From assembly GCF_936928535.1 (NCBI RefSeq), contig NZ_CAKZHY010000097.1, forward strand, positions 73,852 to 137,851: DNA of 64,000 bases. Direction: 5' to 3'. The DNA is from an uncultured Bradyrhizobium sp. GTDB lineage: Bacteria > Pseudomonadota > Alphaproteobacteria > Rhizobiales > Xanthobacteraceae. Made by a program: the position numbers and the translations under genes. The notes under the pieces are model-generated. The model was not told the origin of the DNA. It saw only the letters and a program-made list of their open reading frames with translations, and did not search any database. Below are positions 44,066 to 53,668 of the stretch, one piece after another (positions within the stretch are counted from its first letter, which is position 1; the number at the start of each line of letters is the position of its first letter).

Positions 44066-45010
44066 TCAACCTTGCAGCGGCGTGTCGATGATGGCGAGCC
44101 GCTGCTCGTTCTGCTTGAAGTTGATGCTGGCGACCCCGAGCATCGATCGGAGCTTGGCGTCCTCGACCTTCATCGGTCCGGGAGACGGAGCGGAGCCCGG
44201 CGCCGGTTGCGGGAAGGCGGTCGAGCGCGCGGTGTGGAAGGTGACGTTGCCCTCGACCTTCTGCATCACCTGGTGGATGTGGCCGTTCAGCACGGTGACC
44301 GAGCCAAAACCCTTCACCAGCTCCAGCGCGCGACCGCCGTCGTCGGTGCCCCAGCCCCATTCCGGATAGACGGTCCAGAGCGGGATGTGGGCGAACAATA
44401 CGACAGGCGTCGATTTCGACTTGCCGCGGAGGTCGTCCTCGAGCCAGGCAAGCTGCTCGGTGCCGAGATTGCCGAGGCCGCCGGCCTTGAGGTCGACGAC
44501 GTTGACGAGGCCGACGAAGTGCACGCCGCCGGCGTCGAAGGAGTACCAGCCCGCGCCCTTGGTGCCGCGGCCGTAACGGTCGCGATAGAACTTCACCTCC
44601 TCGTCGAGGAAGTCGTGCTCGCCGGGCACGTAGTGCACGTCCAGCTTGGACTGCGAGATGATGCGTTCGGCATTGTCGAACTCGGAGGCCTTGGACAGAT
44701 GGGTGATGTCGCCGGTGTGGATCATGAACGACGGCTTGGCCGGCATCGCATTGATCTTGTTGACGGCTTCCTCCAGCGTCCCCAGCGCATTGGGATTGGC
44801 CGGCTTGTCGAAGCCGACATGGCTGTCGCTGATCTGGAGGAAGGTCATGCCGGGCGCGGCAGCGGTGGCGGCCTCAGCGGAATCGATGATGCCGAGCGAC
44901 CGCGGCACGCCGCCGGTTATGGTCCAGAGCACCCCGGTGCCGGCCCATGTCATGCATTCCAGCACCTTGCGGCGGCTGACGCCGTCGTCCCCGTGATCGT
45001 GTCCGCTCAT
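44066..45010 (-). CDS. Tat-exported metallophosphoesterase
   Basis: 314 residues. A twin-arginine signal (SRRKVLECM, then a hydrophobic helix and AEAATAAA) is followed by a calcineurin-like phosphoesterase with dinuclear-metal motifs: SDSHVG, TGDITH, GEHD (in place of the common GNHD), AHIPL and GHIHQ. Export in folded form fits a metal enzyme. The substrate is unknown. It is first of the block metallophosphoesterase, cupredoxin, ECF sigma, anti-sigma. Confidence 0.9.
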   Translation of the reverse strand: MSGHDHGDDGVSRRKVLECMTWAGTGVLWTITGGVPRSLGIIDSAEAATAAAPGMTFLQISDSHVGFDKPANPNALGTLEEAVNKINAMPAKPSFMIHTGDITHLSKASEFDNAERIISQSKLDVHYVPGEHDFLDEEVKFYRDRYGRGTKGAGWYSFDAGGVHFVGLVNVVDLKAGGLGNLGTEQLAWLEDDLRGKSKSTPVVLFAHIPLWTVYPEWGWGTDDGGRALELVKGFGSVTVLNGHIHQVMQKVEGNVTFHTARSTAFPQPAPGSAPSPGPMKVEDAKLRSMLGVASINFKQNEQRLAIIDTPLQG

Positions 45011-45151
45011 CGCAACGTCTCCTTTGGCCCGGAATTGGGCGTCGGAGAGGTGATTAGGGGAGGGGCAGGTTTATTCGCGGGGGACGATGACGTTTTCGTG
45101 AGGTGGGATCACACAGGCCCGCGCGGGGGGACAGGGGAGGTGAACGGGGGT

Positions 45152-46030
45152 CTAGGGCGAAAATTCCCTGATCGCCCGCACGACCAGGGCGGGGGCTTCC
45201 TGGACGACGCAGTGGCCGGCGCCTTTGAAAGTGCGAGTCAGGGCGTGAGGAATAAGCGCCATGGCGCGTGAGGCCATCTCCTTGTAGATCGGCCCCGACG
45301 TCTCGGCAGTCGTCACCATCACGGGGCACGCGATCTCACTGAACCAGGCGAACGGATTGCCGCGCGCGTCGCCGACATAGACCTGCTCCATCGCTTCGTA
45401 GATCGGGCGCAGGATCGCGGCTTCGATCTCGGGCGTGCAGCAGAGCCGAACCCGGCCGTCGCCGAGCGGGGTGAAGCCGTGACGCACATAGGCCCACAAC
45501 GAAGCCTCGGTCCAATCGGCAAAAGCAGGAGCGGCACGATAACGCTCGAAGACGGCCTCAGCACTGTCGAACTCAGCGCGTCGGCGCAGAGCTCCTTCTA
45601 CGCGGGCTACGGATTCGTCGTTCAAGCCGCCGGGGCGCGCCGCGTGCGGGTTCATCACGGTCGGCTCCATCACGAACAGGCGGGTGAAGCATCCCGGCAG
45701 CAGCTTTGTTGTCAGCAGCAAATCGGTGGCGCCCGCGCTGTGGCCGATGCCGTAGACGTCGTGCAAGCCCAGCGCGTCGATCACCCTGCAGAGATCGTCG
45801 GCATAGTCGAGAAAGTGATATGCGCCGGGCTTGTGGCTCGCGCCGTGGCCGCGGCGATCGAGCGCGTAGACAGTGTAGGTCGATGTGAGCTCGCGCGCGA
45901 CCTCGTCCCAGACATCGGCCACGAAGCCGGTGCCATGGACGAGCAGCGCCGGCGGCTTGCCGCCTTCGCCCCACTGCAACATGGCGATTTCTGCGTCGGG
46001 CGGGCCGATGGAAAAGCGGTGAGGGATCAT
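45152..46030 (-). CDS. Alpha/beta hydrolase with Ser nucleophile
   Basis: 292 residues. HGTGFVADVW oxyanion loop, LDRRGHGASHKPG, nucleophile elbow GIGHSAGAT, and C-terminal catalytic His in GAGHCVVQE. Typical of carboxylesterase and lactonase-type alpha/beta hydrolases; the substrate is unknown. It begins 11 bases after the GMC oxidoreductase gene and is probably co-transcribed with it. Confidence 0.87.
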   Translation of the reverse strand: MIPHRFSIGPPDAEIAMLQWGEGGKPPALLVHGTGFVADVWDEVARELTSTYTVYALDRRGHGASHKPGAYHFLDYADDLCRVIDALGLHDVYGIGHSAGATDLLLTTKLLPGCFTRLFVMEPTVMNPHAARPGGLNDESVARVEGALRRRAEFDSAEAVFERYRAAPAFADWTEASLWAYVRHGFTPLGDGRVRLCCTPEIEAAILRPIYEAMEQVYVGDARGNPFAWFSEIACPVMVTTAETSGPIYKEMASRAMALIPHALTRTFKGAGHCVVQEAPALVVRAIREFSP

Positions 46031-46041
46031 GGGGCCGGATG

Positions 46042-47661
46042 CTACTTCGCATCCTCCAAAATCATCGTCGCGCCCTTCTCGGCGATCATTGCGGTCGGCG
46101 TGTTGGTATTGCCCGAGGTGATCGTCGGCATGATCGAGGCGTCGACGATGCGAAGACCGCCGAGGCCGTAGAAGCGCAGGCGCTCGTCGACCACGGCCAT
46201 GGGATCGCTCGCTGCACCCATCTTCGCGGTGCCGACGGGGTGGAAGATGGTGGTGCCGATGTCGCCTGCGGCTTTGGCGAGCGAGGCGTCATCATCACCG
46301 ACCGTGGGGCCGGGCAGATATTCGCTGGGGCGATATTTTGCCAGCGCTTTCTGTTGCATCAGGCGGCGCGTGGTGCGGATGGCGTCGGCGCCGACCTGGC
46401 GGTCGTCGTCGGTCGACAGATAGTTCGGCGCGATGATCGGCTTCTCGTCCGGGCTCGCCGAGCGCAGGCGGATCGTGCCGCGCGAGGTCGGCTGGAGATT
46501 GCAGGCGCTCACGGTGACCGCAGGGAAGCGGTGCAGGGGATCGCCGAACTTGTCGAGCGAGAGCGGTTGCACGTGGAACTGGATGTTGGCGCGCGCGCGT
46601 GTCGCGTCGGACCGCGTGAAGATGCCGAGCTGCGATGGCGCCATCGTTAGTGGGCCGCGGCGGCGGAAGGCGTAGTCGAGGCCCATCAGGCCGCGGCGGA
46701 ACAGGTTGTAATAGGTTTCGTTCAACGTCCTGACGCCCTCGACCTTGTAGATCGCGCGCTGCTGGAGGTGATCCTGCAGATTGCGTCCGACGCCAGGCTT
46801 GTCCATGACGATATCGATGCCGAGCGGCGACAGCCAGTCGACAGGCCCGATGCCGGAGCGATGCAGCACCTGCACCGAGCCGATCGAGCCGGCCGAAAGG
46901 ATCACCTCGCGTTTTGCACGCGCCTCGACGACCTCGCCGTTCTGGATGAAGCGCACGCCGACGGCGCGGCCCTGCTCGATGATGAGGCGGTCGACCAGCA
47001 CGTTCTTCTCGAGCCGCAAGTTCGGACGGTTCAGCGCGGGCTTAAGGAAGCCGCGGGCGGACGACCAGCGCCGGCCGCGCTTCTGGTTGACGTGGAAATA
47101 GCTGGTGCCTTCATTGTCGCCGGTGTTGAAGTCCGGAATGCGCTTGATGCCCATTTCTTCTGCGGCATCGCCGACGGCATCGAGCACGTCCCACGACAGT
47201 CGCGGCGCCTCGATGCGCCATCCGCCGCCGGTGCCGTGATGCTCGCTGGCGTTGAGGAAGTGGTCCTCAAGGCGCTTGAACAGCGGCAGCACGTCATCAT
47301 AGCCCCAGCCGGTCATGCCGAGCTGGCGCCAGTGATCGTAATCGGCAGCCTGGCCGCGCATCGAGATCATGGCGTTGATCGCCGAGCAGCCGCCGATCAC
47401 CTTGCCGCGGGGATAGGCGAGCGAGCGGCCGTTCAGGCCCGGCTCGACCTCGGTCTTGAACATCCAGTCCGAGCGCGGATTGCCGATGGCAAAGAGATAA
47501 CCGACCGGAATATGGAACCAGATCCAGTTGTCGTCACCGCCCGCCTCGAGAATGAGGACGCGGTTCCTGGATTCGGCCGACAGGCGGTTGGCAATGATGC
47601 AGCCGGCTGTGCCTGCGCCCACGACAATATAGTCAAACTCACCTTCGAGCCGTTTCGGCAT
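46042..47661 (-). CDS. GMC family FAD-dependent oxidoreductase (choline dehydrogenase type)
   Basis: 539 residues. N-terminal FAD motif DYIVVGAGTAGCIIANRLS, the GMC signature RGKVIGGCSAINAMI, signature 2 (ILSAGSIGSVQVLHRSGIGP), and C-terminal active-site HPVGTAKMG with SGNTNTPTAMIAEKGA. Family members oxidise alcohols such as choline, but the substrate here is not fixed by sequence; no betaine-aldehyde dehydrogenase or betaine transporter is adjacent. It leads a two-gene unit with an alpha/beta hydrolase. Confidence 0.92.
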   Translation of the reverse strand: MPKRLEGEFDYIVVGAGTAGCIIANRLSAESRNRVLILEAGGDDNWIWFHIPVGYLFAIGNPRSDWMFKTEVEPGLNGRSLAYPRGKVIGGCSAINAMISMRGQAADYDHWRQLGMTGWGYDDVLPLFKRLEDHFLNASEHHGTGGGWRIEAPRLSWDVLDAVGDAAEEMGIKRIPDFNTGDNEGTSYFHVNQKRGRRWSSARGFLKPALNRPNLRLEKNVLVDRLIIEQGRAVGVRFIQNGEVVEARAKREVILSAGSIGSVQVLHRSGIGPVDWLSPLGIDIVMDKPGVGRNLQDHLQQRAIYKVEGVRTLNETYYNLFRRGLMGLDYAFRRRGPLTMAPSQLGIFTRSDATRARANIQFHVQPLSLDKFGDPLHRFPAVTVSACNLQPTSRGTIRLRSASPDEKPIIAPNYLSTDDDRQVGADAIRTTRRLMQQKALAKYRPSEYLPGPTVGDDDASLAKAAGDIGTTIFHPVGTAKMGAASDPMAVVDERLRFYGLGGLRIVDASIMPTITSGNTNTPTAMIAEKGATMILEDAK

Positions 47662-47834
47662 TCTGCTTCCACCCGGATGGTCTCTAAACGTTCCGTCCTA
47701 ATAGGCAGACGGAGACGGCCGGGACAAGCCCGGCCATGCCAGGCAGGCAGGGCTAGACCCCGTTCCCGCAGTTAGGTGGACTGGCGCTTGCATGGTAGAC
47801 GGGCTTGTATTTTCAACAGAGCTTGAGATCCTCC

Positions 47835-49007
47835 ATGCCCATCGTGAACCGCGTCGCCGACCTTCAACCCGATATCCAGGCTTGGCGACGGGACATCCAC
47901 CAGCATCCGGAGCTGCTGTATGATGTCCACCGCACCGCAGCATTCGTTGCGGATCGCCTGCGCGAGTTTGGCTGCGATGAGGTTGTGACCGGCATTGGCC
48001 AGACCGGCGTGGTTGGCGTGATCAAGGGCAAAAAGCCTGCCGGCGAAGGGCTTAAGGCGATCGGCATGCGCGCCGACATGGACGCGCTCCCCGTCGACGA
48101 GCAGACCAACCTGCCTTACGCCTCCAAGACTCCGGGCAAGATGCACGCCTGCGGCCACGACGGCCACACTGCGATGCTGTTAGGTGCCGCGCGCTATCTC
48201 GCCGAGACCCGAAATTTCGCCGGCGACGCCATCGTGATCTTCCAGCCGGCCGAGGAGGGCGGCGCCGGGGGCGCGGCCATGGTCAACGACGGCATGATGG
48301 AGCGCTTCGGCATCGAGCAGGTCTACGGCATGCACAACGGCCCCGGTATTCCGATCGGCTCGTTCGCGATCCGGCCCGGCCCGATCATGGCGTCGACCGA
48401 CGAGGTCGATTTCATCATCGAGGGCCTCGGCGGCCATGCCGCGCGTCCGCACAAATGCATCGATTCCGTTCTCGTGGGGTCGCAGCTGATCACCGCCTTG
48501 CAGTCGATCGTCGCGCGCAGCGTCGATCCGCTGGAATCGGCCGTGATCTCGATCTGCGAATTCCACGCCGGCAATGCCCGCAATGTCATTCCGCAAACCG
48601 CGACGCTGAGGGGCACGATCCGTACGCTGAAGCCTGAGGTGCGCAAGCTGGTCGAGAAGCGCGTGCGCGAAGTCGTGGCGGGCGTTGCCCAGATCACCGG
48701 CGCGAAGATCGATCTGAACTACAAGCGCGGTTATCCCGTCGTGAACAATCACGCCGCGGAGACCGAGATTGCGACGCGCATCGCCAAGCAGGTCGCGGGC
48801 GATGCCAACGTGCTGGAGATGTCGCCAATGATGGGCGGCGAGGACTTCGCCTATATGCTGGAAGCGCGGCCCGGCGCCTTCATCTTCTGCGGCAACGGCG
48901 ACAGCGCAGGCCTGCATCATCCCGCCTACAATTTCGACGACGAGGCGATCGTCTACGGCACGTCCTATTGGGTCAAGCTGGTCGAGCAGCAGCTTGCAGC
49001 GTCGTGA
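47835..49007 (+). CDS. M20 family amidohydrolase (hippurate hydrolase type)
   Basis: 390-residue metallopeptidase/amidohydrolase. Metal-site motifs ACGHDGHTAML near residue 99 and PAEEGGAGGAAM near 133, with the dimerisation domain in the middle and MGGEDFAYML near the C-terminus. Substrates in this family are N-acyl amino acids such as hippurate or indole-acetyl amino acids. The ATG at 47835 matches the usual PIVNRVADL opening. A strong terminator follows. Confidence 0.92.
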   Translation: MPIVNRVADLQPDIQAWRRDIHQHPELLYDVHRTAAFVADRLREFGCDEVVTGIGQTGVVGVIKGKKPAGEGLKAIGMRADMDALPVDEQTNLPYASKTPGKMHACGHDGHTAMLLGAARYLAETRNFAGDAIVIFQPAEEGGAGGAAMVNDGMMERFGIEQVYGMHNGPGIPIGSFAIRPGPIMASTDEVDFIIEGLGGHAARPHKCIDSVLVGSQLITALQSIVARSVDPLESAVISICEFHAGNARNVIPQTATLRGTIRTLKPEVRKLVEKRVREVVAGVAQITGAKIDLNYKRGYPVVNNHAAETEIATRIAKQVAGDANVLEMSPMMGGEDFAYMLEARPGAFIFCGNGDSAGLHHPAYNFDDEAIVYGTSYWVKLVEQQLAAS

Positions 49008-49028
49008 CGTGCTGAGCTGATGTCCAAA

Positions 49029-49063
49029 TCAAAAGGGCCCGCGATGCACGGGCCCTTTTTTTG
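49029..49063 (+). terminator. Intrinsic terminator between the M20 gene and the PiT gene
   Basis: Stem AAAAGGGCCCG / CGGGCCCTTTT with a short loop and seven T residues. The A-rich left arm lets it serve the convergent phosphate transporter gene as well. Confidence 0.9.
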
Positions 49064-49083
49064 TCGGCATGTCGGATCGCGGC

Positions 49084-50706
49084 TCAGAACACGTGCGAGA
49101 ACAGATAGTACAGCACGCCCGAGATGATCATCGCGGCCGGCAGGGTCAGCACCCAGGCCATGGCGATATTGCGGATCGTCGCCCATTGCAGGCCCGAGCC
49201 GTTGGCGGCCATGGTGCCGGCGATGCCTGATGACAGCACGTGGGTGGTCGAAACAGGCAGGCCGTAGACGTCGGCGGCAGCGATTGTGGCGGCCGCGGTA
49301 ATCTCGGCGCAGGCACCTTGCGCGTAGGTCAGGTGCGTCTTGCCGATCTTCTCGCCGACGGTCACGACGATGCGCTTCCAGCCGACCATGGTGCCGAGGC
49401 CAAGCGCGATGGCGACCACGATCTTCACCCAGCCGGGGATGAACTTCGTGGCGCTGTCGAGCGAGCCCTTGTAGGCGTTGAGCACGGCGACGTCGGCGGC
49501 GCTGAGCTCGGCTTCCTTGTCCTTCATCAGGAAGCGCAGTGCTTCCGATGCGAGGTACATGTCGTTGCGGGTGTTGCCGACGAGCTCGGCGGGCACCTTG
49601 GCGAGCGACCCGTAGGTCGCCACCTGCTTGGCGATGTCGCGCACCAGCACGGCGAGCGAGGGGAACGTGCCGGCGTTGACCTCGTGCTGCGCGACGTAGT
49701 TGGTCACGGCCGGACGCGGATTACCGATCACGTTGTAGCCAGCGGCCTTGGCCTCGATGATCTTGCTGGCGGCTTCCGAGTTCTGGCTGAAGGCGGCGAT
49801 CTGGCTTTCGGGCAGCGCGCGGTTGAGCGCGTAGGCGGTCGGCACGGTGCCGATCAGGATCAGCATGATCAGGCCCATGCCCTTCTGACCGTCATTGGAC
49901 CCGTGGAAGAAGCTCACCAGCGTGCAGGTGAGGATGAGGATGCCGCGGATCCACCACGGCGGCGGCTGGTCGCCCTTCGGCTCGCCGAACAGAGCGGGCG
50001 TGGCGCGCAGCAGCACGGCGCGCAGGATCCAGAGCAGGCCGGCAGCAAGCACGAAGCCGAACAGCGGCGACAGCAGCAGCGCCTTGCCGATATTGGTGGC
50101 CTGGGACCAGTCGACGCCGGTGGTGCCGCTGCGGCCATGCAGAACCGCGTTCATGATGCCGACGCCCATGATCGAGCCGATCAGGGTGTGCGAACTTGAG
50201 GCCGGCAGGCCGAAATACCAGGTGCCGACGTTCCAGATGATGGCGGCGATCAGCAGCGCGAACACCATCGCGAAGCCGGCGCTGGAGCCGACCTGGAGGA
50301 TCAGCTCGACCGGCAGCAGCGAGACGATGCCGAACGCGACGGCGCCCGAAGACAGCAGCACGCCGAACAGGTTGAACATGCCGGACCACACCACGGCGAC
50401 ATGGGCGGGCAGCGAGCGGGTGTAGATCACGGTTGCCACCGCATTGGCGGTGTCGTGGAAGCCGTTCACGAATTCGAAGCCGAGTGCGATCAAAAGCGCG
50501 ACGAAGAGCAGGAGGAACGGAGCGAAGGACTTGACCTGCGCGCCCGAAGCATCGACGTCGACCCAGATGCTGTAGGCGACGAACAGCAGGGCAGCGGCGA
50601 TCACACCCAGGTAGATCACGCCGGTGAGCGGATGAAATCCGCGATTGAGGTCTGGCCCCTTACTCAAGGCAGGCTCGATCGAGCCCGGCAAAGCAACGTC
50701 ACTCAT
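49084..50706 (-). CDS. PiT family inorganic phosphate transporter
   Basis: 540-residue membrane protein with about twelve hydrophobic helices. Both PiT signature repeats are present: GFEFVNGFHDTANAVAT near residue 78 and FFHGSNDGQKGMG near 273, with a second VSTTHVLSSG motif near 475. It exchanges phosphate with a cation. AGGAGAATTTCT precedes the ATG at 50706. A long soluble loop (about 315-430) between the halves is typical of this branch. No pho regulator is adjacent. Confidence 0.93.
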   Translation of the reverse strand: MSDVALPGSIEPALSKGPDLNRGFHPLTGVIYLGVIAAALLFVAYSIWVDVDASGAQVKSFAPFLLLFVALLIALGFEFVNGFHDTANAVATVIYTRSLPAHVAVVWSGMFNLFGVLLSSGAVAFGIVSLLPVELILQVGSSAGFAMVFALLIAAIIWNVGTWYFGLPASSSHTLIGSIMGVGIMNAVLHGRSGTTGVDWSQATNIGKALLLSPLFGFVLAAGLLWILRAVLLRATPALFGEPKGDQPPPWWIRGILILTCTLVSFFHGSNDGQKGMGLIMLILIGTVPTAYALNRALPESQIAAFSQNSEAASKIIEAKAAGYNVIGNPRPAVTNYVAQHEVNAGTFPSLAVLVRDIAKQVATYGSLAKVPAELVGNTRNDMYLASEALRFLMKDKEAELSAADVAVLNAYKGSLDSATKFIPGWVKIVVAIALGLGTMVGWKRIVVTVGEKIGKTHLTYAQGACAEITAAATIAAADVYGLPVSTTHVLSSGIAGTMAANGSGLQWATIRNIAMAWVLTLPAAMIISGVLYYLFSHVF

Positions 50707-50828
50707 AGAAATTCTCCTGTCCCAAGGCCCCGATTTTGCGCGCGGCATGTGACAGGCGGTTGAAATCACGGACAGGCAGTTGAAAGGACGGAGCTTATCC
50801 ACGCTCCGTTCCTGAATGCGGCGTCCTC

Positions 50829-52271
50829 TCAGGCGGCGCGCGCGGCTTTCTTCTGCAACGCGGCGGCAATCTTCAGGTCTTCGACAAAGCGCTGATATTC
50901 CATCACCTTCGCCTCGGGATCAGGGAGCCGCAGCAGATAGGACGGATGCACCGTCACCAGCGCCTTGCGTCCGTCGGGGAGGTCTATGAGCCGCCCGCGG
51001 GTCTTGCCGATGGGCGTGATCTTGCCGAAGACGCTCTGCGCGGCGGTCGCGCCCATCGCCACGATCAGTTCGGGCTGGATTGCCGAAACTTCCCGCTCAT
51101 ACCATTGCCGGCAGGCTTTGATCTCCGGCGTTGCCGGCTTCTGGTGCAGGCGGATCTTGCCGCGCGGCACGAATTTGAAGTGCTTTACGGCGTTGGTGAC
51201 ATAGACCTTCTTGCGGTCGACGCCGGCTTCCGCAAGCGCGCGGTCGAGCATCTGGCCGGCCGGGCCGACGAAGGGATGGCCGGCGAGGTCTTCCTTGTCG
51301 CCGGGCTGCTCGCCGACCAGCATGATGGTGGCGTCCTTCGGGCCTTCGCCGAACACGGTTTGCGTCGCATCCTTGTAGAGCGGACAGGCGCGGCAATGTG
51401 CGGCTTCCTCGCGAAGCGCTTCGAGATCGTCGGCTTGGGTCTTGCGTGTCATCGGAGCCTCCGGCCGCTTCTGGGGCTTGTGCGGATCGGTTGCGGCGTT
51501 GGCGATCATGGCGCCGGTCATGCGCTCGGCGTCCTCGATCAAGGGCTTAATGATCGAAGCCTCGGGCAGGTTCCGCCAGTATTTCTTCGGCATCTCCGTT
51601 TGCATCGCTTTCACCTTCAGCCGCGCCGGATTGAAGATGCTGGCGTAATAGCGCCGCCAGGTTTCCTCCAGCCGGTCTTCGCCGGGCGCTTCGCTCTTGC
51701 TCACGCCTTGCGTGAAGGAGAGCGCATGGCCATCCCAATGCGCGCAGAGATCGGGCGTCAGGATCGACCAGGGCATGTCGGCAAAGCGCTTGGCGAAGAA
51801 CGGTGCGGCGAGCTCGACGATATGATGCTCCGGCTCGAACCAGGCGACGTAATGCGCGGCGCGTTCCCGGCCGATCTCGCGAAAGCGCACGAAGGCGTGC
51901 ATCTTGTGCTCGTCGCGATGGACCGCGCGGGCCATCGCTGTGACCAGCGCGATGTCAGGATCGGTCGCAACCTCGATCAGATCGTGATTGTCCCTCAGAC
52001 GCCAGAGCAGGCGATAGAGGATCGCAAAGCGTTCGCCATCGCGATGCAGGATTGCTGATTTCGCGAGATCGACGAATTTGCCTGATACGCTGAAGGTGCC
52101 GTCGTTGACCTCGAGGATCGGCGACGGCGCGGGTGGCGCGAACAGATCGGCCTCTCCGCCCTGCACGGCCCAGGTGACATCGGCGGGCTGCACGTGATGA
52201 AGCACGAGGCTGCGTGCGGCTTTGCGCCAGCCGTCGAAATCGGTTTCGGTGTCGAGCGTGATGTACTGCAT
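50829..52271 (-). CDS. DUF4130-UdgX fusion, uracil-DNA glycosylase superfamily
   Basis: 480 residues. The N-terminal half (about 1-265) is the DUF4130 domain; the C-terminal half (about 285-470) is a family 4-like uracil-DNA glycosylase with CRACPLY and VGEQPGDKEDLAGHPFVGPAG iron-sulfur and active-site segments. The loop RGKIRLHQKP matches, with one change, the KRRIH loop of UdgX whose His forms a covalent link with uracil-containing DNA. Its start overlaps the stop of the radical SAM gene by one base. It is a DNA-repair protein under likely SOS control. Confidence 0.9.
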   Translation of the reverse strand: MQYITLDTETDFDGWRKAARSLVLHHVQPADVTWAVQGGEADLFAPPAPSPILEVNDGTFSVSGKFVDLAKSAILHRDGERFAILYRLLWRLRDNHDLIEVATDPDIALVTAMARAVHRDEHKMHAFVRFREIGRERAAHYVAWFEPEHHIVELAAPFFAKRFADMPWSILTPDLCAHWDGHALSFTQGVSKSEAPGEDRLEETWRRYYASIFNPARLKVKAMQTEMPKKYWRNLPEASIIKPLIEDAERMTGAMIANAATDPHKPQKRPEAPMTRKTQADDLEALREEAAHCRACPLYKDATQTVFGEGPKDATIMLVGEQPGDKEDLAGHPFVGPAGQMLDRALAEAGVDRKKVYVTNAVKHFKFVPRGKIRLHQKPATPEIKACRQWYEREVSAIQPELIVAMGATAAQSVFGKITPIGKTRGRLIDLPDGRKALVTVHPSYLLRLPDPEAKVMEYQRFVEDLKIAAALQKKAARAA

Positions 52272-53506
52272 CAGAAGCCAAACCCTAATTGCGTTGCTTT
52301 CGGCTTGAACCGTTCGATCAGCCCGACGGCATCGAGACGATGCGGGGCGGGCCGGTAATCGCTGAGGACGATGAACGGCAGCGCCTTTTTCTGGGGCACA
52401 TGCAGCCGCGCCAGATCGGAGAGACGGATCGTGGTGGTGCGCCGCGTCGCGATGATGCGTTCGACCGCCTTGGTGCCGAAGCCCGGCACGCGCAGCAGCT
52501 CCTCGCGGCTGGCGCGGTTGACGTCGAGCGGAAAGCGGTCGCGATGGCGCAGCGCCCAGGCGAGCTTGGGATCGATGTCGAGCGGCAGCATCGCGCTGTC
52601 GTCGACGATCTCGGCAACGTCAAAACCGTAGAACCGCATCAGCCAGTCGGCTTGGTAGAGCCGGTGCTCGCGCAGCAAGGGCGGCTGGACCAGGGGCAAG
52701 GCGCGGCTGGCATCGGGGATCGGGCTGAAGGCGGAATAGTAGACGCGCCGCAATCGGTAGGAACCGTAGAGATTGGCGCTGGTGTGGAGAATGGTGTGAT
52801 CGTTCGCGCTGTCGGCGCCAACGATCATCTGGGTGCTTTGTCCGGCCGGTGCGAAACGCTGCGGCCTTGCCTTTGTTTTTGTCGTACTGATGTCCTCGGC
52901 CTCGTCCAGCTTCAGTCGCAGCCGGCCCATGGTGCGGCGGATCGCACGCACGTCCTTCTCCGGCGCGAATTGCCGCAGGCTCGTTTCCTGCGGCATCTCG
53001 ATGTTGATGGAGAGACGGTCGGCATATTTACCAGCTTCGGCGATCAGCGCGTCGTCGGCCTCTGGAATGGTCTTCAGGTGAATGTAACCGCGGAAGTGAT
53101 GCTCCTCGCGCAGCTTTCGCGCGACGCTGACCACTTGCTCCATTGTGTAGTCGGGGCTGCGGATGATGCCGGAGGAGAGAAACAGTCCCTCGATGTAATT
53201 GCGCCGGTAGAAGTCGAGCGTGAGCTTGACGACCTCGTCGATGGTGAAGCGGGCGCGCGGCACGTTGGACGAGGCGCGGTTGACGCAATAGAGGCAATCG
53301 TAATTGCAGGCGTTGGTCAGCAGCACCTTGAGCAGCGAGATGCAGCGTCCGTCCGGCGCATAGGAATGGCAGATGCCCATGCCGGGTGCAGTCGAGCCCA
53401 TGCCCTTGCCGTCGCTGGAATCCCGCTTCTCGGTGCCGCTGGAGGCACAGGACGCGTCGTACTTCGCGGCGTCCGCCAGGATCTCCAGCTTGCGTTGTAC
53501 GTCCAT
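52271..53506 (-). CDS. Radical SAM protein, putative DNA modification/repair
   Basis: 411 residues. The radical SAM motif CxxxCxxC reads NACNYDCLYCVNR near residue 70, with HxH-free core and a C-terminal helix-hairpin-helix-like region (NRASREELLRVPGFGTKAVERI near 335) that could contact DNA. The neighbour pairing with a DUF4130-UdgX protein is a recognised conserved pair of putative DNA repair proteins. The ATG at 53506 is used. It reads away from imuA, with a LexA box in between. Confidence 0.9.
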   Translation of the reverse strand: MDVQRKLEILADAAKYDASCASSGTEKRDSSDGKGMGSTAPGMGICHSYAPDGRCISLLKVLLTNACNYDCLYCVNRASSNVPRARFTIDEVVKLTLDFYRRNYIEGLFLSSGIIRSPDYTMEQVVSVARKLREEHHFRGYIHLKTIPEADDALIAEAGKYADRLSINIEMPQETSLRQFAPEKDVRAIRRTMGRLRLKLDEAEDISTTKTKARPQRFAPAGQSTQMIVGADSANDHTILHTSANLYGSYRLRRVYYSAFSPIPDASRALPLVQPPLLREHRLYQADWLMRFYGFDVAEIVDDSAMLPLDIDPKLAWALRHRDRFPLDVNRASREELLRVPGFGTKAVERIIATRRTTTIRLSDLARLHVPQKKALPFIVLSDYRPAPHRLDAVGLIERFKPKATQLGFGF

Positions 53507-53588
53507 TATTGAATCCCTTTGATTCCGCTGATGAATCCGGCAGAGCGCCAATTCGATTGACTCTTTGGGTGCCGTTAGCTTTATATTA

Positions 53589-53603
53589 GAACATATCATG
53601 AAC
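53589..53603. promoter_or_regulatory. LexA (SOS) box between the radical SAM-udgX and imuA-imuB-dnaE2 genes
   Basis: GAAC-N7-GAAC on the plus strand, that is GTTC-N7-GTTC on the minus strand, the alphaproteobacterial LexA direct-repeat operator. It lies 83 bases upstream of the radical SAM start and 66 bases upstream of imuA, so it could control both. Confidence 0.8.
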
Positions 53604-53668
53604 AAATGAGCCAGCCGTTGGTTCTTCTTTTGAAGACCACGGCATCAATCTTCTGAGGAGCGGCGAGC

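Noticed and set aside
45086..45111. TGATCC upstream of the metallophosphoesterase gene as a sixth RpoE promoter
   Set aside because: At 16-base spacing the second block reads CATC rather than CGTW, so it does not fit the set.
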